From Cytophagales bacterium (GTDB taxonomy: Bacteria; Bacteroidota; Bacteroidia; Cytophagales; Cyclobacteriaceae): DNA of 9,009 bases. The stretch lies in NCBI GenBank assembly GCA_029262955.1, contig JAJCYL010000419.1, positions 1 to 9,009 on the forward strand. Direction: 5' to 3'. How positions within the stretch are numbered: the first letter of the stretch is position 1; each line of letters opens with the position of its first letter. A program made the position numbers and the translations under genes. The notes beneath the pieces are model-generated. The model saw nothing but the letters and a program-made list of their open reading frames with translations. It did no database searches and was not told where the DNA came from. This document shows positions 6,696 through 9,009 of this stretch, piece after piece.

Positions 6696-7325
6696 TTATT
6701 TTACTGAATGAAATTTGTCCTTTATGTCATTGGATAAATCACCAATAAGATCAGTAATATTACCGAAATCGCAGGCCTTCTTGAAACTGTCAAGCATCTT
6801 AAAATGACTTGGAATATCTATCTTGAATTTGGCGGACTCTGAACTCAACTTATCCTTAGCGCGTGAAAAGAGTTGGCGGCAATTATCCTTCTTCCGGTCC
6901 ACCAGGACCTGAAGTTCATCGTATTCAAAATTGAATACCTCACGGAGGATGTATACCGCTTTTTCTACGGGTTCTAGCTTACGGTGAACGATTGCAAAGG
7001 CAGCGGCCACCTCATTCTCTACATCAAATTGAAAAATCTCTTTCTCTTTATATTTCTCAATGAAATCAGATGGGTTCAAATTTTCGAGCAACTCATCTCT
7101 CTTTCTTTTAATAGAGTTGAGGTGGTTCAGACAATTATTGGTAACAGATTTAATTAGATAGGCCTTATTATTTGAGACTTTTGTTGTATCAATTGTGAGC
7201 CACTTTAAGAAAGTATCCTGTACAATATCTTCAGCGTCTTCAACGCGACCGACCATACGCAATGCGATTGATTGCAGTATGGGCTGATAAAGTGTTATGG
7301 AATTGTCTTGCTGCACCAGGTGCAA
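6696..7325 (-). CDS. ECF sigma factor, SigJ/ECF41-like with shortened C-terminal tail
   Basis: A 209-residue extracytoplasmic-function sigma factor that directs RNA polymerase to a special promoter set. Region 2 is clear at 30-42 (DAEDIVQDTFLKW) and region 4 at about 117-160, with LEPVEKAVYILREVF and the helix-turn-helix ending NCRQLFSRAKDKL. That wording is typical of the SigJ/ECF41 group, whose members usually carry a SnoaL-like (NTF2-fold) domain that controls activity. Here only about 49 residues follow region 4; part of this (FKMLDSFKKACDFGNITDLIGDL) resembles the first helix of that domain, so it looks cut down. No anti-sigma gene is adjacent. The start is non-ATG: TTG at 7325, or GTG at 7316, since a stop lies just upstream and the first Met (24) is already inside region 2. 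It begins 21 bases after the GGT-family gene, suggesting one transcript. Confidence 0.9.
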   Translation of the reverse strand: MHLVQQDNSITLYQPILQSIALRMVGRVEDAEDIVQDTFLKWLTIDTTKVSNNKAYLIKSVTNNCLNHLNSIKRKRDELLENLNPSDFIEKYKEKEIFQFDVENEVAAAFAIVHRKLEPVEKAVYILREVFNFEYDELQVLVDRKKDNCRQLFSRAKDKLSSESAKFKIDIPSHFKMLDSFKKACDFGNITDLIGDLSNDIKDKFHSVK

Positions 7326-7346
7326 AGATAACTATTTAGTATGTTC

Positions 7347-9008
7347 TTACCACCCTATCCCATAATCGTCTCCATGATTACTTGAACCACCCCAAAAGGT
7401 GCCGTTTTTCCAATCAAAGAAAATGGCGTTGATTGGCCCTGATGTTCTTTCACTGAATTCCAGCTTATAGCCCATTTCTTTCAATTGCTTTCTGGTATAT
7501 GGAGGTGTGGACTCATTGAGAAGCATTCTGCCCGGTTGACTTTCATGTTCACCAAATGACCCTCTCATCTGAAAACTGTTCATGTTGGCGGCTTCAGCAG
7601 CTTCCTGGACATTCATATCAAATTCCACCATGTTCAAAAAGAATTGAAGTAAGTTCTGGTCCTGACCATCACCACCCTGAACAGCGAATGATAGAAATGG
7701 CTTTCCGTCCTTAAGTGCCATACTTGGCGTTAGAGTCGCTCGGGGCCTTTTACCGGGTTCAATTACATTAAAAGGGTTTTCACTCTCCTCCAACACAAAA
7801 CTTTGTGCCCTTTGACTCATTCCGATCCCTGTCTTGCCAGCAACAACAGCGGGGATCCATCCACCACTGGGTGTTATTGAAACTACCCAACCTTCTTTAT
7901 CAGCAGTCTGAATTGAAGTGGTACCACTATAGAATTCAGTAGGTAAGAATTCCTCGCTACCTGGATTGTAATTATATCCCATTGGTTTGCTCGCTGCGGG
8001 TTTATCATTCCAGCGTTCACGGTAATGATTGTAAGGGTTTTTCTCACCTTGGAATGGGTATGGATCACCCGGCTTGATATCTAAAACATTCTTATTCCAA
8101 TTGATCTGTTCCAGCCTTTGTTTTGCATAATCTTTAGATAGCAAACCTTCTATTGGTTCTTTTGGTCCATTGTAGGGATCTCCATAGTAGAAGTCCCTAT
8201 CCGCAAAACTCATGTTCATTACCTGAAACATCGAATGCAAATAATTAGTAGAGTTATAACCCATTGATTTAACATCGAGCTGCTCCATCATGTTCAAGGC
8301 CTGTAGCATGACTGGACCTTGAACCCAGGTAGTCAGTTTATAGACATCAATACCTTTGTAATTGGTTGTAACCGGCTCTTCCGTGTAAACCTTCCAATCC
8401 GCCAGATCTTTCATAGTTATCAACCCGCCTTGTTCCTGGCAGCCTCTTACAAATTCCTCAGCTATGTCTCCCGTATAAAACCTTTTATAAGCCGCATAAA
8501 TCGCCTCTTTTCTTGACTTACCCTTTTTTAAAGCATTAGTCTCAGACTCAATCATTTTGCTCAACATATTGTGCAAATCTTGTTGAACAAAAACCTCCCC
8601 CTGGTATGGAGTTTCTTTTTCCTCACCCTGGTGTGTCAGATATATTTCCTTCGAATATGGCCATTCTTTAATCCGTTCAACATTGGCATCCATTCTTCGG
8701 ATTGCATCTGCTTCAATTGGATATCCTTTTGCCATTTCTAGTGCTGGGCTAAGTACTTGCTTTAAACTCATGGTCCCGTATTCGGCTAACATAGTCATCA
8801 GGCCACCGGGGGTTCCGGGAGTGACAGCAGATAATGGACCAAATTGCGGAGGGTACTGATAGCCTTTACTCTTAAAAAAATCAGGCGTTGCTCCAGTAGG
8901 CGCTACACCTAAAGCATTGATACCAATTACTTTTTTAGTGTTCGGATTGTAGATCAAAGCCTGGGTCTCTCCTCCCCAGCTCAAAACATCCCACATGGTG
9001 GCAGTTGC
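7347..9008 (-). CDS. Gamma-glutamyltransferase-family protein, 5' partial
   Basis: An Ntn-hydrolase of the gamma-glutamyltranspeptidase family. Such proteins are usually exported, cut themselves into two subunits, and hydrolyse or transfer gamma-glutamyl groups, for example from glutathione. The frame stays open to the right edge, so the ATG at 8996 is probably internal and the signal peptide and first strands are missing. Numbered from that Met: TPGTPGGLMTMLAEYGT near residue 60 matches the PGT motif; GTTSIQT carries the expected self-cleaving nucleophile Thr359; VQGGDGQDQ (Gly441-Gly442) matches the glycine pair of the active site; the end GDDYGIGW is the family's usual C-terminus. The residue after the Thr pair is Ser where classical enzymes have His (TTHYS), and the region normally GIGGGGF reads SWGGETQ. 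It is therefore a divergent branch whose substrate cannot be read from sequence. The ECF sigma gene follows after 21 bases. Confidence 0.9.
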   Translation of the reverse strand, partial: ATATMWDVLSWGGETQALIYNPNTKKVIGINALGVAPTGATPDFFKSKGYQYPPQFGPLSAVTPGTPGGLMTMLAEYGTMSLKQVLSPALEMAKGYPIEADAIRRMDANVERIKEWPYSKEIYLTHQGEEKETPYQGEVFVQQDLHNMLSKMIESETNALKKGKSRKEAIYAAYKRFYTGDIAEEFVRGCQEQGGLITMKDLADWKVYTEEPVTTNYKGIDVYKLTTWVQGPVMLQALNMMEQLDVKSMGYNSTNYLHSMFQVMNMSFADRDFYYGDPYNGPKEPIEGLLSKDYAKQRLEQINWNKNVLDIKPGDPYPFQGEKNPYNHYRERWNDKPAASKPMGYNYNPGSEEFLPTEFYSGTTSIQTADKEGWVVSITPSGGWIPAVVAGKTGIGMSQRAQSFVLEESENPFNVIEPGKRPRATLTPSMALKDGKPFLSFAVQGGDGQDQNLLQFFLNMVEFDMNVQEAAEAANMNSFQMRGSFGEHESQPGRMLLNESTPPYTRKQLKEMGYKLEFSERTSGPINAIFFDWKNGTFWGGSSNHGDDYGIGW

Positions 9009-9009
9009 A

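Noticed and set aside
8994..8996. ATG as the true start of the GGT-family gene
   Set aside because: The frame stays open to the edge and the protein would lack the conserved N-terminal part of the family.
1..9009. CRISPR array, insertion sequence or integrase gene
   Set aside because: No regularly spaced repeats, transposase or recombinase motifs were found on either strand.

Overview
The window looks like a piece of a Bacteroidota chromosome, perhaps from the Cytophagales or a relative. The support is AT-rich DNA, starts without Shine-Dalgarno sequences, an exact Bacteroidota-type promoter (TTG, 19 bases, TAnnTTTG) in front of a tRNA gene, and a tRNA-fMet remnant whose sequence fits that phylum from memory. 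No species can be named from sequence alone.

Left part (1 to about 5364, + strand): an operon, cut by the left edge, that looks like the end of a defence cluster. It holds a very large ATPase (over 1,550 residues visible) of the DptH-like HerA/FtsK type. In order this has a beta-rich N-terminal part, a PD-(D/E)XK-like nuclease signature, an acidic linker and a C-terminal motor. Its stop codon overlaps, by four bases, the start of a compact PP2C Ser/Thr phosphatase. The pairing suggests an anti-phage system gated by protein phosphorylation, with the matching kinase and possibly a DNA-modification module upstream, outside the window.

Middle (5365-5829): no protein gene. It holds a 12-bp inverted repeat, a rho-independent terminator facing the minus strand, and the 3' half of an initiator tRNA (positions 32-73) broken exactly in the anticodon loop. 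Beside the break are a 6-8-6 inverted repeat and two tandem 11-bp repeats, which together look like a tyrosine-recombinase attachment site. Next come the terminator, gene and promoter of an intact tRNA-Pro(TGG). This is probably the scar or edge of an integrated element, between the defence operon and ordinary chromosome.

Right part (5830-9009, minus strand): housekeeping-type genes, in transcription order a gamma-glutamyltransferase-family protein (cut by the right edge), an ECF sigma factor 21 bases behind it, and a membrane fatty-acid desaturase 59 bases further on. The first two probably share a transcript and the desaturase may as well. Transcription then runs toward tRNA-Pro, which has its own promoter.
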